Source: Micropterix aruncella (taxonomy: Eukaryota; Arthropoda; Insecta; Lepidoptera; Micropterigidae). From it: DNA of 64,000 nucleotides. The stretch lies in NCBI GenBank assembly GCA_944548615.1, contig OX155957.1, positions 9,895,597 to 9,959,596 on the forward strand, in the 5' to 3' direction. Positions 24,564 through 39,869 of this stretch are shown piece after piece (position 1 is the stretch's first letter; each line of letters opens with the position of its first letter). The translations under genes and the position numbers were made by a program. The notes below the pieces were generated by a model. The model was not told the DNA's origin. It searched no databases and worked only from the letters and a program-made list of their open reading frames with translations.

Positions 24564-24621
24564 ATTATCGGTTGATTTGTCAACATTGGCCGAAGATGGT
24601 GTTGACAAATCAACCGATAAT
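24564..24621. repeat. 22-bp perfect hairpin
   Basis: ATTATCGGTTGATTTGTCAA (plus CA) at 24564-24585 is exactly complementary to 24600-24621 across a 14-base loop. It lies 26 bp after the MITE. Confidence 0.9.
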
Positions 24622-24814
24622 TTTATATCAACTTAAATTCGCACATAAATAAATGTACATCTATAACAGAAAAACGAATCGCTCATAAAAAGCGTCGCTT
24701 GAAAGAATGGATCACCTCATGTCTCCTCAAAAAAGTGTCGTGCAGTGATTAATTAGTAAAGGAAGAACAGAAACTGAAGGTATCCTCATGACATTTCAAA
24801 AATAGCAACAAATT

Positions 24815-24875
24815 TACACACACACATACACCCTCTCCCTCTCTCTCTCATACACACACACACTATACATACCCT
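24815..24875 (+). repeat. CA/CT-rich microsatellite
   Basis: ACACACACATACACCCTCTC, then CCTCTCTCTCTCATAC and ACACACACACAC: compound dinucleotide repetition. Confidence 0.9.
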
Positions 24876-25144
24876 CACTTCTCTTACAATATAATACCTA
24901 TATGTTAACAAAAGGGAATTAAGCTTTTTATTTTATAAAATAATATTTTGTATTTGGATCTATTTTATAATAATTTTCCACTACTTTTATTATTTAATTA
25001 TTATTTAGTTTTTTTGAATGATTATTTTGCGTATTTTATTTTATTTTATATATATATTTTTATTTCTAAATTTACTATAAGAATTTCTTACCATATTTTT
25101 CATAAAAACATTTTTTTCTTTTTTAAATAATATCATATCAAATT

Positions 25145-25720
25145 GGCGTTTTCCTTGGAACAGGCACTTCGGCGCCACTGGATTGCACCCCGGCGCCACT
25201 GGACAGTTGACACACCGGTCGGCGAAGCCAGTTTTACATTCTGACTAATTGCTTAAGGAGTCTAAAGACTATGGAAAACCACCGTTTCCTAAGCAGCGGG
25301 GGTGGATGTTGACCTGTTGTCATGCCACTCTTGAAATGACCTTGGGCCACTCGATCCCTTGTGGCACTGCGGGCAAAGAACGCCCAGGTCCGCGATAAAT
25401 TCTAACTGAATTACCGCTGTATTACAACAGGTAGAGGTCGCGTAAGCGACTTAACCAGTCGGAAGGATGGAGGTATCCTGAAGGTTAATTCCAGACGGAG
25501 ATATCCTGCCAAAACTGGTAGTTAGGGGGTCAGGCTGACCGCTGCGTACCTTTTTCGGTGCCTCCCCGTAAGGCGTCGGTCTCTAACGGGTTGCTGGTGA
25601 ACTAGACAGTAGAGTGTCTTGTCCTCAAGTCTTCTACGCTCATCCCACGGCTGAAAGAACGATCCATATCGTTATACCAGCCTGGGGTGACGGGTTTGCC
25701 CGTTGTAGTCGATACCGCCC
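25145..25720 (-). repeat. Family S dispersed repeat, copy 3 (cut by assembly gap)
   Basis: On the minus strand it starts in the gap with GGGCGGTATCGACTACAACG and carries the S frame (VSTTTGKPVTPGWYN, then GMSVEDL), then CCAGTTTTGGCAGGATATCT and GCTGCTTAGGAAACGG. A 17-bp block around GGCGCCACTGGA is duplicated at 25168-25203. It is closest to copy 4. Confidence 0.75.
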
Positions 25721-25920
25721 NNNNNNNNNNNNNNNNNNNNNNNNNNNNNNNNNNNNNNNNNNNNNNNNNNNNNNNNNNNNNNNNNNNNNNNNNNNNNNNN
25801 NNNNNNNNNNNNNNNNNNNNNNNNNNNNNNNNNNNNNNNNNNNNNNNNNNNNNNNNNNNNNNNNNNNNNNNNNNNNNNNNNNNNNNNNNNNNNNNNNNNN
25901 NNNNNNNNNNNNNNNNNNNN
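25721..25920. other. Assembly gap (200 N)
   Basis: Exactly 200 undetermined bases, probably a placeholder of arbitrary length. The left side is an S repeat and the right side begins in mid-satellite unit, so the missing DNA is probably satellite or TA repeat. Confidence 0.98.
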
Positions 25921-27844
<1,924 letters not shown>

Positions 27845-27954
27845 ATATTTGATTGGTTTTTTGTTGAAAAAATTTGGACTTTGATGAAAAAATATAAATA
27901 AAAATTGAAAGGACTTTGATGAAAAAATAAAAATAACAAAAGCCACTTACATAG

Positions 27955-28100
27955 CTGGAAGGTTTTCCCGGACTGGATTGGGAAATGCTTATTTTAAAGG
28001 AGGTATGCCTGGATGAGCACCACTTTCGACAGTGCAATGTAGGTTTAATGGGATCCCTTTATCGCTAGCGAACGATCGCCCTTCATCCACATCTCAAAAA
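27955..28100 (-). repeat. Diverged satellite fragment in inverted orientation
   Basis: ATTGGGAAATGCTTAT, then ACTTTCGACAGTGCAATGTA and a CTTCATCCA segment match, in order, the reverse complement of the 619-bp unit (CACCGTCGAAAGTCGTGC, GCATTTCCCAATAC, TGGATGAATAG). Several spans between these landmarks are diverged. Confidence 0.6.
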
Positions 28101-28112
28101 CAAAGCGTATAA

Positions 28113-30108
<1,996 letters not shown>

Positions 30109-30507
30109 TTGAGGCCTGTAAAGGATGTAATACCACTGCAAACCCCGGGTGTGTATAAAGTCGAATGCAGTCGCGGTCTAGCCTACGTTGGACAAAGGAA
30201 ACGGCCCATAGCCACACGACTGACAGAACACATCAAAGCCGTTAAAAACGTTCAGCGAGAAAAATCGGCGATCTGCGAACATATATTGGATAGCGGAAGT
30301 AACCACTGGATGCAGTTTCAAAATCCCATTGTACTATCCAAGGAACAATTCTACTTTCCTCGCATGATCCGGGAAGCCATTGAAACAAGAAGAACCCCAA
30401 ACTTCAATAGAGACGACAGTTACAAACTCTCTTCTCGGTGGAACGCTCTTCTTAAAATGTTCCCGCCGCCGATCGCCGAACGCAAAGACGTAAGACAGGA
30501 TAAGTGA
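30109..30507 (+). CDS. Penelope-like element: GIY-YIG endonuclease domain (5'-truncated ORF)
   Basis: This open frame of about 133 codons shows the GIY-YIG nuclease signature in order: GVYKVECSRGLAYVG (the GIY and YIG strands, here GVY and YVG), QRKRPIATRLTEHIKA (catalytic Arg and following EH), then SAICEHILDSGSNHW. This arrangement is the C-terminal endonuclease of Penelope-like retroelements, which nicks the target for insertion. The domain looks complete and ends in a natural stop. The large reverse transcriptase that should precede it is missing: stops occur in frame just upstream, and no upstream RT is seen. There is no real start codon, as the frame simply opens at TTG. It is thus a truncated copy. 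The following ~260 bp carry the matching 3' sequence. Confidence 0.85.
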   Translation: MRPVKDVIPLQTPGVYKVECSRGLAYVGQRKRPIATRLTEHIKAVKNVQREKSAICEHILDSGSNHWMQFQNPIVLSKEQFYFPRMIREAIETRRTPNFNRDDSYKLSSRWNALLKMFPPPIAERKDVRQDK

Positions 30508-30765
30508 GTGTTGTGTGCACGACGGATTTTAAAAATTCGCGCGCTCCGAGCCCGGCCCCCCACCACCGTTATAACCTACGCAGTGGCGGCAGCGGTATGC
30601 GGCCTACCCACAAAACAACGGATTGACAGCTCTTCAGTCTACCCTTGACAACAGCGGCTGCAACGTCACCGAAACGTCGGGTGCTACAAATTTCACGCGG
30701 TAAATTCGATCCTATTTATAATGTCAAACAACCGTGATAGTCTTCGATTTTAAATGTGTTTAGAC
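30508..30765 (+). mobile_element. Penelope-like element 3' region
   Basis: The sequence after the stop contains AGTCTACCCTTGACAACAGC, GGCTGCAACGTCACCGAAAC, GTCGGGTGCTACAAATTTCA, CGCGGTAAATTCG and ATAATGTCAAACAACCGTGA. This is exactly the sequence found as inverted pairs in the P hairpins, and it links them to this element. The CGAAACGTCGG core resembles the distal half of the hammerhead motif known from Penelope ends, but a CTGATGA box is not visible. Confidence 0.75.
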
Positions 30766-31370
30766 TAATCTATTACTAAATATTAAAAATAATGTTACGA
30801 CATGAAATGCTAAACAAATGAGCGCTTTAGGATGTTCTTGGAAAATAGGAGACCAAGAGCCAATTTAGTCTATTTTGGCAGGAATTTACCAAATCGAAAG
30901 ATTGGGATTCCCTAATGCCTTTTGGGTCCATGCATCGCTACAGTGCACAACAAAATTGCAGTAAAATTACACCACACCAATAAGTTTTGGCGGAGCACAT
31001 TGTCTAAGAAACCTTGAGAATGCAAATGAATGTTGTTACCAACGTTGTGCAAAAAAAGGGAAAGTAATGCAGTGGATAACGTGTATAACGGAAATACGAA
31101 TATCGCGTGTTATTTACAAGTAAATTACAAAGTGTTTCTTTCATATGGTATATTTATTATAATCATCCTTTATTCTTCATACAAGTCATGTAATAGTTAC
31201 TGCTATGAACTGGTATGGTTTAGGTATAATCAGTAATAATTAAAATAGTCAGTCATAAATAAAACTGCACCGAATATTAAACAAATTGTTAGAACTAAGC
31301 AATATCAACCGTCTCACTGACTTGTATTACTTCCTAATGTAAAAACGAATATATAATTATTAAAAGTAAT
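30766..31370. other. No recognised feature
   Basis: AT-rich spacer without gene or repeat signal. Confidence 0.35.
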
Positions 31371-31744
31371 AAAAACACCACTGCCGTTACAAAAAGTGAA
31401 CTATTTATATTTTTTTTTTATTACTTTTGTTTATGACGTATTTGTGGTTATAATGTACTGTAAACGGAAAGTACTCAATCAGAACTTTATTTGACACTAA
31501 ATACGATATATTTATGTAAATTTATTGACATTTGGAGATTTGGACATTTACACAACAAATTACTAGATATTTGGATGGTTACTGTGCCATATGACACTCA
31601 GGATGACATAACGATTCTAACGATTCAACATACTTTGAATTTGGTTCAAGCCTTAAAAAGTTATGTTTGAATAAAGAAACGGAAAACATACATAGATGAA
31701 CCCTGAATACATTACACTCCTTTTTTGTTGGGCAGTCGTGAAAA
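31371..31744 (+). mobile_element. Family M MITE, copy 4 (no TA expansion)
   Basis: Complete: ACACCACTGCCGTTACAAAA at the left, then GTGGTTATAATGTACTGTAA in the centre where other copies have a TA array, and TTGTTGGGCAGTCGTG at the right. It shows the unexpanded ~375-bp form. Confidence 0.8.
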
Positions 31745-31836
31745 TAATAGGTGTTATTTTTGCTTACTTTTAAATTATGAAAACGAATAAAAGATAATTT
31801 TTATTTTTTATAATTTAAAGAAAAAAAATGCAAACC

Positions 31837-31993
31837 TATAAATAGGATAGAAAACGAATTTACCGCGTGAAATTTGTAGCACCCGGCGGCTGCAACGTCA
31901 GCGAAACGTCGGGTGCTACAAATTTCACGCGGTAAATTCTTTTTCTATCCTATTTATAATGTCAAACAACCGCGATAGTCTTCGATTTTATGC
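31837..31993. repeat. Penelope-derived hairpin (family P), copy 3
   Basis: TATAAATAGGATAGAAAACG with AATTTACCGCGTGAAATTTG faces CAAATTTCACGCGGTAAATT with ATCCTATTTATA. The arms are about 50 bp (31837-31885 and 31907-31958). The inner part holds one strand's GCGGCTGCAACGTC only, so the inner arms are deleted on one side. The right flank GTCAAACAACCGCGATAGTC matches the Penelope 3' end. Confidence 0.8.
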
Positions 31994-33219
31994 AAAAGCT
32001 AGTTTGTTTTTTAAAACTTACTAATATTGAATTTGCTAATATCTAACTCGCTTTATAGGTAATATATTCAAAAAGGTTGGGAACCCCCGATTTAGAAAAA
32101 CAAGAGTGACCTACATTCCAGTTCCTATACAGCACGATCTTTTATACAGTAAGTGTCATTACTCATTAATACCACGTTCCCTACATACCACATTTATATT
32201 ACATTACAAGTATAAGATTGATAGCAGCAGCTGTGGCTTTCCAATAATGTGCCCTTCAGTTAATATGAAACAAGAAGTCTCTAGTGACATGACCTAGCTG
32301 GAAGATCATAAATTTTTTGTTTGACATTTTAAAATTATTTTTAAATCATTTTAAAAGATTTGAATTTTTTACTTTTTATTTTCAAACGATTTTAAATGAT
32401 TTTTTGCGTGACAAATTAGTCTAGCCGATTTGTTTTGATGCCATATTTGATAGTAAGAGTGAACATAAAGCTGTTGCATTGAGAGTATTCCATGCATTCC
32501 TCGGATCAGATGTAACGTCATCATTTGCAATGAAAGGGAAATAGTGTGGTCAGAAATCGTTTCCTGAAGTTACTGAAGCCTTCCAAGCTATCTCCCTACC
32601 ACAAGAGTATATATCTGATGAGAGAGCTCATAAGACAGCTCATGCTGTCTTATGTCGAAAGACATGACAGCTCTCTTGACAGCAGCTCAGCTCTTAGGAC
32701 ATATTCTGAGAGGTTATGTAGAGCGGCTTTCGCACTTCAACCTCATAAATTTATAAATACGCAGGATTATTAACGGTATAACGTGTAACACCATAAGCCT
32801 TTACACAATCGACTGGACAGCCCAGCTAGTCTAGCAAATGTTCAAGTTCGTGTGCCACCACGACTAACATTTTCTGCTCTCATACATTTTCTGTTGTCGC
32901 TTGCAATAGCAATATCGAGTTGAAAAGACCTCGCACATGAATGGGTCGTGTTTTTGATTAAACGTATTTAATGATTCCATAAATTGAATTAAAGATTCGA
33001 TCAAATCTAATATCCTACTAATTAGGATTTAACTAACTGCCATCCTACTGTATTGTATTATACTGTACCGTTATATTGTATTATATCATATAACGTAATA
33101 TAAATATTAATATTAATATACAAGTATTCAAATAGCTTCATGCACCTCACTTTTACCACTTATCTTTTTACCCCACTTTTACCACAAATTATTTGACTGT
33201 CTAGTATGATTTTTATTTT
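31994..33219. other. No gene recognised; small hairpin at 32629-32654
   Basis: AT-rich. CATAAGACAGC and GCTGTCTTATG form an 11-bp stem around TCAT, followed by overlapping AGCTC-type repeats up to 32695. The frame at 32546-32773 (75 codons) crosses it but has no recognisable motif. Confidence 0.4.
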
Positions 33220-33785
33220 ATTCGCTTTTTACTTTCCTGACGACCTATCGGAAAGGAAAGTATTGTGATCGCGCTAAAAATAAATTTTGAGATGAAGATG
33301 GGAATATATATTTTGAGACTCCCTGAGACGATTGAGACTATTTCCAGACCGATCTCTGTCTGTCTGTATGTCTGTATGTCTGTATGTATGTATTCTTCCA
33401 CGATAGCGCCCAGACGCTTAATCGGATTGAGCTGAAATTTGGTATATAAGCTTCTGTTAACCGTCGGAGGAACCCGTTAGTTTTTGGAGTCCCTACGCCC
33501 TACGGTTGTGGTACCTCCCATACAAATTTGGGGTTCCCGGCGAAAAAATTGTTTCCGCGATAGCGCCCAGACGCTTAATCTGTCTAAGTTAAAATTTGGC
33601 ATAGAAGCTTCTGTTAACCATCGGAAGAACCTATTAGTTTTTGGGGTACTTACGACCAACGTTTGGGGTACCTGCCATACAAATTTGGGGTACTAGAGTA
33701 AAAAATGTCGCTGTTTTTTCGCACCTCCCCGGATACTAGTCAGGAAAGTCTTGGGGTGACACAACCGATTTTTATTTTACTGAGT
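33220..33785 (-). repeat. Dispersed repeat related to family R, with internal ~140-bp duplication
   Basis: It starts TTTTTACTTTCCTGACGACC and ends TCAGGAAAGTCTTGGGGTGA. Inside, GATAGCGCCCAGACGCTTAA occurs at 33402 and 33561, followed each time by a GCTTCTGTTAACC segment, GGAAGAACC or GGAGGAACC, and TTAGTTTTTGG. This is an internal tandem duplication of about 150 bp. It also holds a TCTG/TATG microsatellite near 33356-33395. Confidence 0.65.
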
Positions 33786-34337
33786 AGGCATCTATCTATC
33801 TATTTACTATTATTATGATTTCAAGTTTTATTTATTTACTCGATAATTTTATAATTATAATTTCAATTACTTTTTGATGATATTTTAATTGAGTTATATT
33901 TTAATTTTAGATATTTTAATTTTAAAAGATGTTTATGACAAAGACATAATTTAGAATTTTTGAATTTTTTTGTGTGCACAGGTAAATTATTTCCTGGTAC
34001 ACCTGCCTTAGTACAGGCCTAGGCCTAGTTAGGCGGTGTTGACGTAGTGACCAAGATGCTATAGTGTGCTCTATTTTTCGCTACTGTTCCAAACACATTT
34101 TTTTTGTAATGCTGCAGAAAATTATATTTTGTGCTTTACCTTTAATAAATAAATAAATAAATTAATCTATTATTGCTTATGTTATTTCTATCATGAGTTG
34201 TTATGCAAGCATTGTAAAGTGTTCATAGGATAGTAAATTAATTTTTGTGTAAATAGGTTTTGCAAATACTCGTATCATGTATTTATTATCTGTAAGTATA
34301 CTCTATAATTAAAATAATAAAAGTGATAAAAAAATAA
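33786..34337. other. No recognised feature
   Basis: AT-rich spacer. Confidence 0.35.
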
Positions 34338-34907
34338 AAAAACACGACCGCTGGTTCAAACAGTGAACCAAATATTTATATTTATTACAAAAAAAATATG
34401 TTCGCCCAGTAAAGCACAAAATGTCAGAATGAAATAAATTCGTAAGAACTAAATACGGTCACTAAAATATTCATAATATTTTGTGGAGTGTAATATTGAA
34501 ATATTTTGCTAAATTAAAATTCCAAATTTAATTAAGTATATAATTTATTTTGCTAAATTAATATTCCAAAAATGTATATTCGTTACTGGCCCCTACAGGT
34601 TTTATTCCTGGCGGCCGCGAAGAAGAAAAACGAAAAAAAATAACCCTCAAATAATGACTGTCATAACACAACCAACACGTAACAAGGCGAATTATATCGA
34701 AGATGCTGCTTTCTCCTTATATGAGAGGAAGGAGTCGTCGCACGTGCCCTATGCCACTCGGGTTGACATAGCGATTTCAACATTAATTACCACACATTTC
34801 TAGATCGGTTCAAGCATTTAGAAGTTATGGTGGAATAAAGAAACGAAAAACATAAACATATGAACCCTAAACACATTACACTCTGTTTTGTGGCCAGTCG
34901 TGTAAAA
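34338..34907 (+). mobile_element. Family M MITE, copy 5, long variant
   Basis: It runs from AACACGACCGCTGG to TGGCCAGTCGTGTAAAA. An extra ~250-bp middle (AATATTTTGTGGAGTGTAAT to GGCGGCCGCGAAGAAG and a CGTCGCACGTGCC segment) is absent from the short copies but present in copy 3. It may be the more complete ancestor. Confidence 0.75.
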
Positions 34908-35689
34908 AATCCTATGTCGGTTCTGTTCGTGGTTATGTCGGCATATTCGCCTATTTTCCGATAGGGACAACGAAAACGAGAGTTTCATATTACCGAATGA
35001 ATGGAGTAATTGCGAGAGCAATTGGTTTGCGGGAGTGTTTGTAATGGGGCTGCTATTTAGTTAACTGTTTAGTATTTTACATACATTTCCACAAATTAAT
35101 AAAAAATCTTTTGTTTAAAAAAATACAATGTCGTAAACCTGTATAATACTTAATTGTGCGATAAAGCCAGGTGTCTTGACACCATTAATTGCAGAGTGCA
35201 TATCTTTAATGTTCTATTAATAAAAACGATTATAGAATGTTTACAGACTGCATGGTCTGTCAGATTGTATACAGTCGTCACATCGTCACTGTAGTTTGAA
35301 ATAACTACGTGATACAGGTGCGCCATTATACCCCCGTGAATTTAAAAAATTAATTAATTCATGTGGTAAATCTGTTTTATCTTGTTTATAACCATTCATC
35401 GAACTAGAAATAATTGAAAAACACAGACGATCCCTGCTCACGATATTTTGATAAATTTCCAGTAGCATTGTGCACTTAGAGCGCTTAATTTAGGGTAGGT
35501 AATTCGTATTAATAAATACTTAAATAAATTAAGAAGTGGGAAATAAATTAAGAAGCTTAAATAAATTAAGAAGCAATGAAAGAACACGTTCGAAAAATAA
35601 CCATAATTCCCCAGCTGAATTATAGTGAAATGAAATTTATTTATTATTATTTATATTATATTATTAATATTATATTTATATTATATTAT
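34908..35689. other. No recognised feature
   Basis: AT-rich spacer. Repeated TTAAATAAATTAAGAAG near 35518-35575. Confidence 0.35.
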
Positions 35690-36261
35690 TATTTATATAA
35701 AAAACAAAGTCGGGTTTGTTCGAACACTTATAACTCGAGAACGGCTGGACCGATTTTCATGGTTATTGATTTGTTGTATTTGTCTCCGCCCTGATTAGCA
35801 AAATAACATAAAAACAAAAATTGTAAAATTGACGAAAAATTTAAATAAAAGAAAAAACTTTTTTCCATACAAAATGTAAATCCGTGTTTTTCTCATGGTC
35901 AGTTGTACGTCGCATGTTCACGTATCAGCAAATCATCTGCTTTATTTGTTCTTGCGCCTGATAAAAAAACAAAAAATGACGTATATAACAAGGTGCTTCG
36001 ATGAAGAGAATTAAACCGAGTGTATCCCCCCATGCTGCACAATATGTAAATAGTTTAATTCAATCATGTATTGCTGACACGCGATTGATATACTTAATTT
36101 TTGTACTTTTATATTTCTTTTTGTGTTATTATCTTAATAAAGTAGTGATCTTAATATTTATTTTGTATTCAATGTATTACTTTCATAAAATCATAAATTA
36201 AATTCAGTAACACGACATTCATTAACTTTTAGGCGGTACGAAGTTCGCCAGGTCAGCTAGT
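35690..36261 (+). mobile_element. Nonautonomous Helitron, copy 1
   Basis: ACAAAGTCGGGTTTG, then TAACTCGAGAACGGCTGGAC and CGATTTTCATGG near the start, and GGCGGTACGAAGTTCGCC followed by AGGTCAGCTAGT at the end, are the two diagnostic parts of lepidopteran Helitrons. The hairpin GGCGGTACGAAGTTCGCC lies just before the CTAGT terminus. The 5' boundary is blurred by TA-rich sequence. No Rep/helicase gene is present. Confidence 0.75.
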
Positions 36262-36610
36262 GTTTCATAAAACTTATAGCGTTTTACATTTAATATTTAA
36301 AATCATGTTATACAAAACTGAGGCCAATTTAATATTTTCACAATTAAACAGGACATATTGTTACTGAGCAAGATAAAATATTGTTTTTAAGTAACAATGT
36401 AAATTTCGAGAAGGAGATAAGAAAGTTACATTACATTTTTAATAAATATAATATACTCATTTTATGAAATAAATTGCCTAAATATACATAATATTGGTAA
36501 AATTATAGCATAATATAAATAATACGGTAAACTAATAATAAAACATATAGTGTAGGTTATATAAATAGGTGTAATATACATATTAATATGTTTGTAATGT
36601 ACAGTAGGGC
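36262..36610. other. AT-rich spacer
   Basis: Nothing recognisable. Confidence 0.35.
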
Positions 36611-37325
36611 GGTGTAGACTACAACGGTCGAACCCCTCACCCCAGGCTGGTATAATGATATTGATCTATCTTTCAGCCGTGGGATGAGCGTAGAAGACTT
36701 GGGGACAAGACAATCTACTGTCTAGTTCACCAGCAACCCGTTAGAGACCGATGCCTTACGGCGAGGCACTGGGAAAGGTAACCAGCGGGCAGCCTTACCC
36801 CCTAACTACCAGTTTCGGCAGGATATCTCCTTCTGGAATTAACCTTCAGGAAACCTCCATCCTCCCGACTGGTTACGGGTCCGAAGTCGCTTACGCGACC
36901 TCTACATGTTGTATTACAGTGGTAATTTAGTTTTAATTTGTCGCGGACTTGGGCGTTCTTTTCCCGTAGTGCCACACGGGATCGAGTGGCCCAAGGTCAT
37001 GTCAAGAGTGGCATGACAACAGGTTAACATCCACCCCCGCTGCTTAGGAAACAGTGTATTTCCATAGTCTCCAAACCCCTTCAGCAATTAGTCAGAATGC
37101 ACAACCGATTGGCTTCGCCTACCGGTGCGCCAACCGTCCAGTGGCGCCGGGATGCAATCCCGCCGGGAGAAACCGGTCCACCAGCTCTGAGGCCTGAGAC
37201 ACGGGAGTCTTACCCGGGGTAGCATTCCACTCGAGGAGACTTCTGAATAGGAGCTGAATCTTGAGTTGAGCCGATCCGAGAACAAAATGGATCTTGTGGC
37301 CCAAGCTGCACGAAACCGTTCTAAA
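36611..37325 (+). repeat. Family S dispersed repeat, copy 4
   Basis: The most complete copy, about 715 bp: GTAGACTACAACGGTCGAAC, GTAGAAGACTTGGGGACAAG, TTACGGCGAGGCACTGGGAA, GGCAGGATATCTCC, TCCCGACTGGTTACGGGTCC, GCTGCTTAGGAAACAG, CCGGTGCGCC. The starting frame matches copy 3 (TPGWYN, then SRGMSVEDLGTR), with one stop at the serine codon. No other coding signal is seen. Confidence 0.75.
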
Positions 37326-37489
37326 AATAATTTACAAATAAAAATAATAATCAAAATCATCAAATAATAAACAGGAAAAACCTTTTAACCGTAAAAAAAA
37401 GGCGTCATTCGACCTAAAAATGTTAGGCGCTGTTCAGAGGAAACGTGTATTGGTTTTGTGACAAATATTGGTTTTCAATACGAAATCAT

Positions 37490-37695
37490 GATACTTGTAA
37501 ATCGTCGGAGAAAAATAAGCTGGTGAGTTGTTTTATCGACGTGCGCTGACGAAACGGTTTGATATATGTGAAAACAACATACAGCAAAAACATCGGCCTC
37601 AGAGAGATCTATACAAAAGTCAGGGATAGCATATGTCCTACTTTTATATTTAAGCTGCAATAACTGCTTTTATGTCTAAAAATAAGAAAAGAGGT
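37490..37695. mobile_element. Helitron internal fragment
   Basis: AAAAGTCAGGGATAGCATAT, CTACTTTTATATTTAAGCTG and the following words parallel the interior of Helitron copy 2 (AAAAAGTCAGCGACGGCATA, AATTTTATATTTAAGTCAC). The ends are missing. Confidence 0.5.
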
Positions 37696-37877
37696 AGGCA
37701 GTGATTGTTGAAGACATTAGCAATAAAAAAGAATCCTTATCAAATTAAATTAATCAATTATCGTGGGTGTTTAACAGAGATAAAATTAGCGAGTTACTGT
37801 ACGTCTTTAGGTGGTATAGTTATAACGATAACATGAAATTAGTAACGCGTGCAAGCACCTCGAAATACCTAGCAGGC

Positions 37878-37960
37878 AGCGGCGGCTGCCAGCCCAGTAA
37901 GATCAGCGTTCAGCGGAAGGCGGCGCGGGTGGTGAGGAGCAAGATAGGCAGCGTGCATCT
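37878..37960 (+). other. GC-rich, exon-like patch (unassigned)
   Basis: About 80 bp at clearly higher GC than the surroundings, starting after a TAGCAG acceptor-like hexamer. The frame reads SGGCQPSKISVQRKAARVVR and then SKIGSVHL, with no stop. A GGTGAGG donor-like site lies at 37928. It is followed at once by a run of ten G. It could be a short exon or a fragment copied from a gene. No product is recognised. Confidence 0.3.
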
Positions 37961-38099
37961 GGGGGGGGGGGGTCGTCTTGCACTATATATATCTAAAGGT
38001 AGCGTTCTAAAAAGGCAAATAAACGCCACCCTACTTAAATTAACAAATCGATTCCAAACATTACGCGACAACAGCTAGTTATTAATCCTGCTTGATTAA

Positions 38100-38369
38100 A
38101 CATTCTTAAATAATTTGCAAATATCGTAGTTGTCTGGCACACCCTTCTCTTCGTTTCATATACAGTACCTGATTTACTGTAACTGTCTGTATCGCGTGCA
38201 ACTCAGCTATTGTTCGCCTGTGATTTTAATAAGGGAGACGTGATTGGGGTATTCTATGTATTAGAATTTGCATATAATAAGCATATTGATCTCGGATCGG
38301 TTCACAGGTGGTTTTATAAAAGTACATTTATAGCCTAGCGACTATTGTTGTTGGTTATTGATTGATTCA
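38100..38369. other. Spacer
   Basis: No recognisable feature. Confidence 0.3.
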
Positions 38370-39092
38370 TCTATACTAATATTATAAAGAGGTAAAGTTT
38401 GTGAGGTTGTAGGAAGTAATCTCTGGATCTACTTGAAAATTATTTTACCAATAGAAAGCCACGTTATTTGAGAGTGTCACAGGGCTATATATTAATCCGA
38501 AAAATGAAAAGACTTTTTCGTGGTAGTTGGATTTGCAAAGTAAGTCGGAGAAAAAACGGTCGAATGAAAACGTTTCTTTCGAACGCTGCTTTAACGATGA
38601 GAGATATATGATTGAGTTCTAGAGAAAAGTTGTAGAGCTTGGTAATGCTAACAAAAAAGTCAGCGACGGCATAATGTCTAAATTTTATATTTAAGTCACA
38701 AAAAGTAGTTTTTTATACTAAAAAAATAATTTAAATCGTTAGGTCATGTGTATTGGTCATATTATCAACAATTATGAATTCATATCAAAATAAGTAAACT
38801 TATCGTCTCAAGTGTTTAAAACAAATGACTTTTCCCTTTTACTGTATACCCTATAATCTCCCTTTTAATGCATAAATGGTTAAAGAGATGACACTCACAA
38901 ATAAGACACTCACAAATAAGGGTAATATAGTCGAATTCGCATGCAAATATATACATACATATGCAGTAAAAATATAACCCTTCTTTTGGAAGGAAATAAA
39001 TCATAGCACTCAGTACTAACCGAACCACACTCATAATTTCATCACAAGTAAAAAGTTTTACCGCCTAACGAAGTGGGCACGGGTCAGCTAGT
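38370..39092 (+). mobile_element. Nonautonomous Helitron, copy 2
   Basis: The 5' end is TCTATACTAATATTATAAAG and the 3' end CACGGGTCAGCTAGT, preceded by the hairpin-forming ACCGCCTAACGAAGTGGGCA. It lies between a host A and a host T, as expected for Helitrons. About 720 bp, non-coding. Copy 3 is the same family on the other strand. Confidence 0.85.
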
Positions 39093-39500
39093 TTAATATA
39101 ATCTCATTGAATGTATACTATTTATAACGATAAAACCCTTAGGGATATATTTATAAAACACGATAAGTAAGATTAAAAGAAAAATAATTTCCACGAAAAA
39201 TAATTTCCATTTGTCAGTCTATTAGAAATTAAATTTCAATGTCTATTAGAAAATCTTCCAAATTTAAACTCATAGTGACAGCATATTTTTAAAATTTCTC
39301 AACAATAAATATTAATTATAATTATTAAATGTAGTGAATAAAGTGCAATTATGCAGTTTAGATTAACCTGCGGATGACACAGGACGCGTCCCGAATGTAC
39401 TCGATCGCCGTTTGCATATCGGTCTAATTATAATAGGAAGCAAAAGTATATAGCAAAAGACCGAGTCAATGGCGGTATAACCATTTTAAACTGGGCAACC
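39093..39500. other. AT-rich spacer
   Basis: AAAATAATTTCCA is tandemly repeated near 39180-39210. Nothing else. Confidence 0.35.
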
Positions 39501-39840
39501 GGTTGAAGAGGTCTCAGCGGCCTAAGGTCCTAAATAGACCTAAAATGTCTGGTGCAGAAGGCAACGGGAGACCACTGCACTATATATCCCTAGTAGTTAG
39601 CAAAGGAATAGTCAAAAATAGCCATGGCCCCGAGTGCCCGGCGGCCCTTATTGGGTCAGGGGTGCTAAGAATCCCCGGGTGGAAAAACTGGACCGGGATC
39701 ACCAGTACGGAACAGCTTTTCCGAATGGCGCAAGACCGACAAAAGTATTCAGAGCCAAGGGCCAACCTCCAGTAAAGGAGAGGCGCTTCGAGGAAAAAAA
39801 GAAGAATTAGAAAATCAAAAAATCAGTTGTGTCACACCAA
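39501..39840 (+). mobile_element. Retroelement 3' fragment (GCAGAAGGCAACGGGAG type)
   Basis: GGTGCAGAAGGCAACGGGAG, ACCACTGCACTATATATCCC, then a C-terminal-like frame ending FRMAQDRQKYSEPRANLQ and GTAAAGGAGAGGCGCTTCGA, form an arrangement I associate with lepidopteran non-LTR elements and the SINEs built on their tails. It is followed by GTGTCACACCAAGAATTTCC, which also forms the end of the repeat at 33.2-33.8 kb. The exact family is uncertain. Confidence 0.5.
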
Positions 39841-39869
39841 GAATTTCCCGGCAAGTAGCCAGGGACTTA

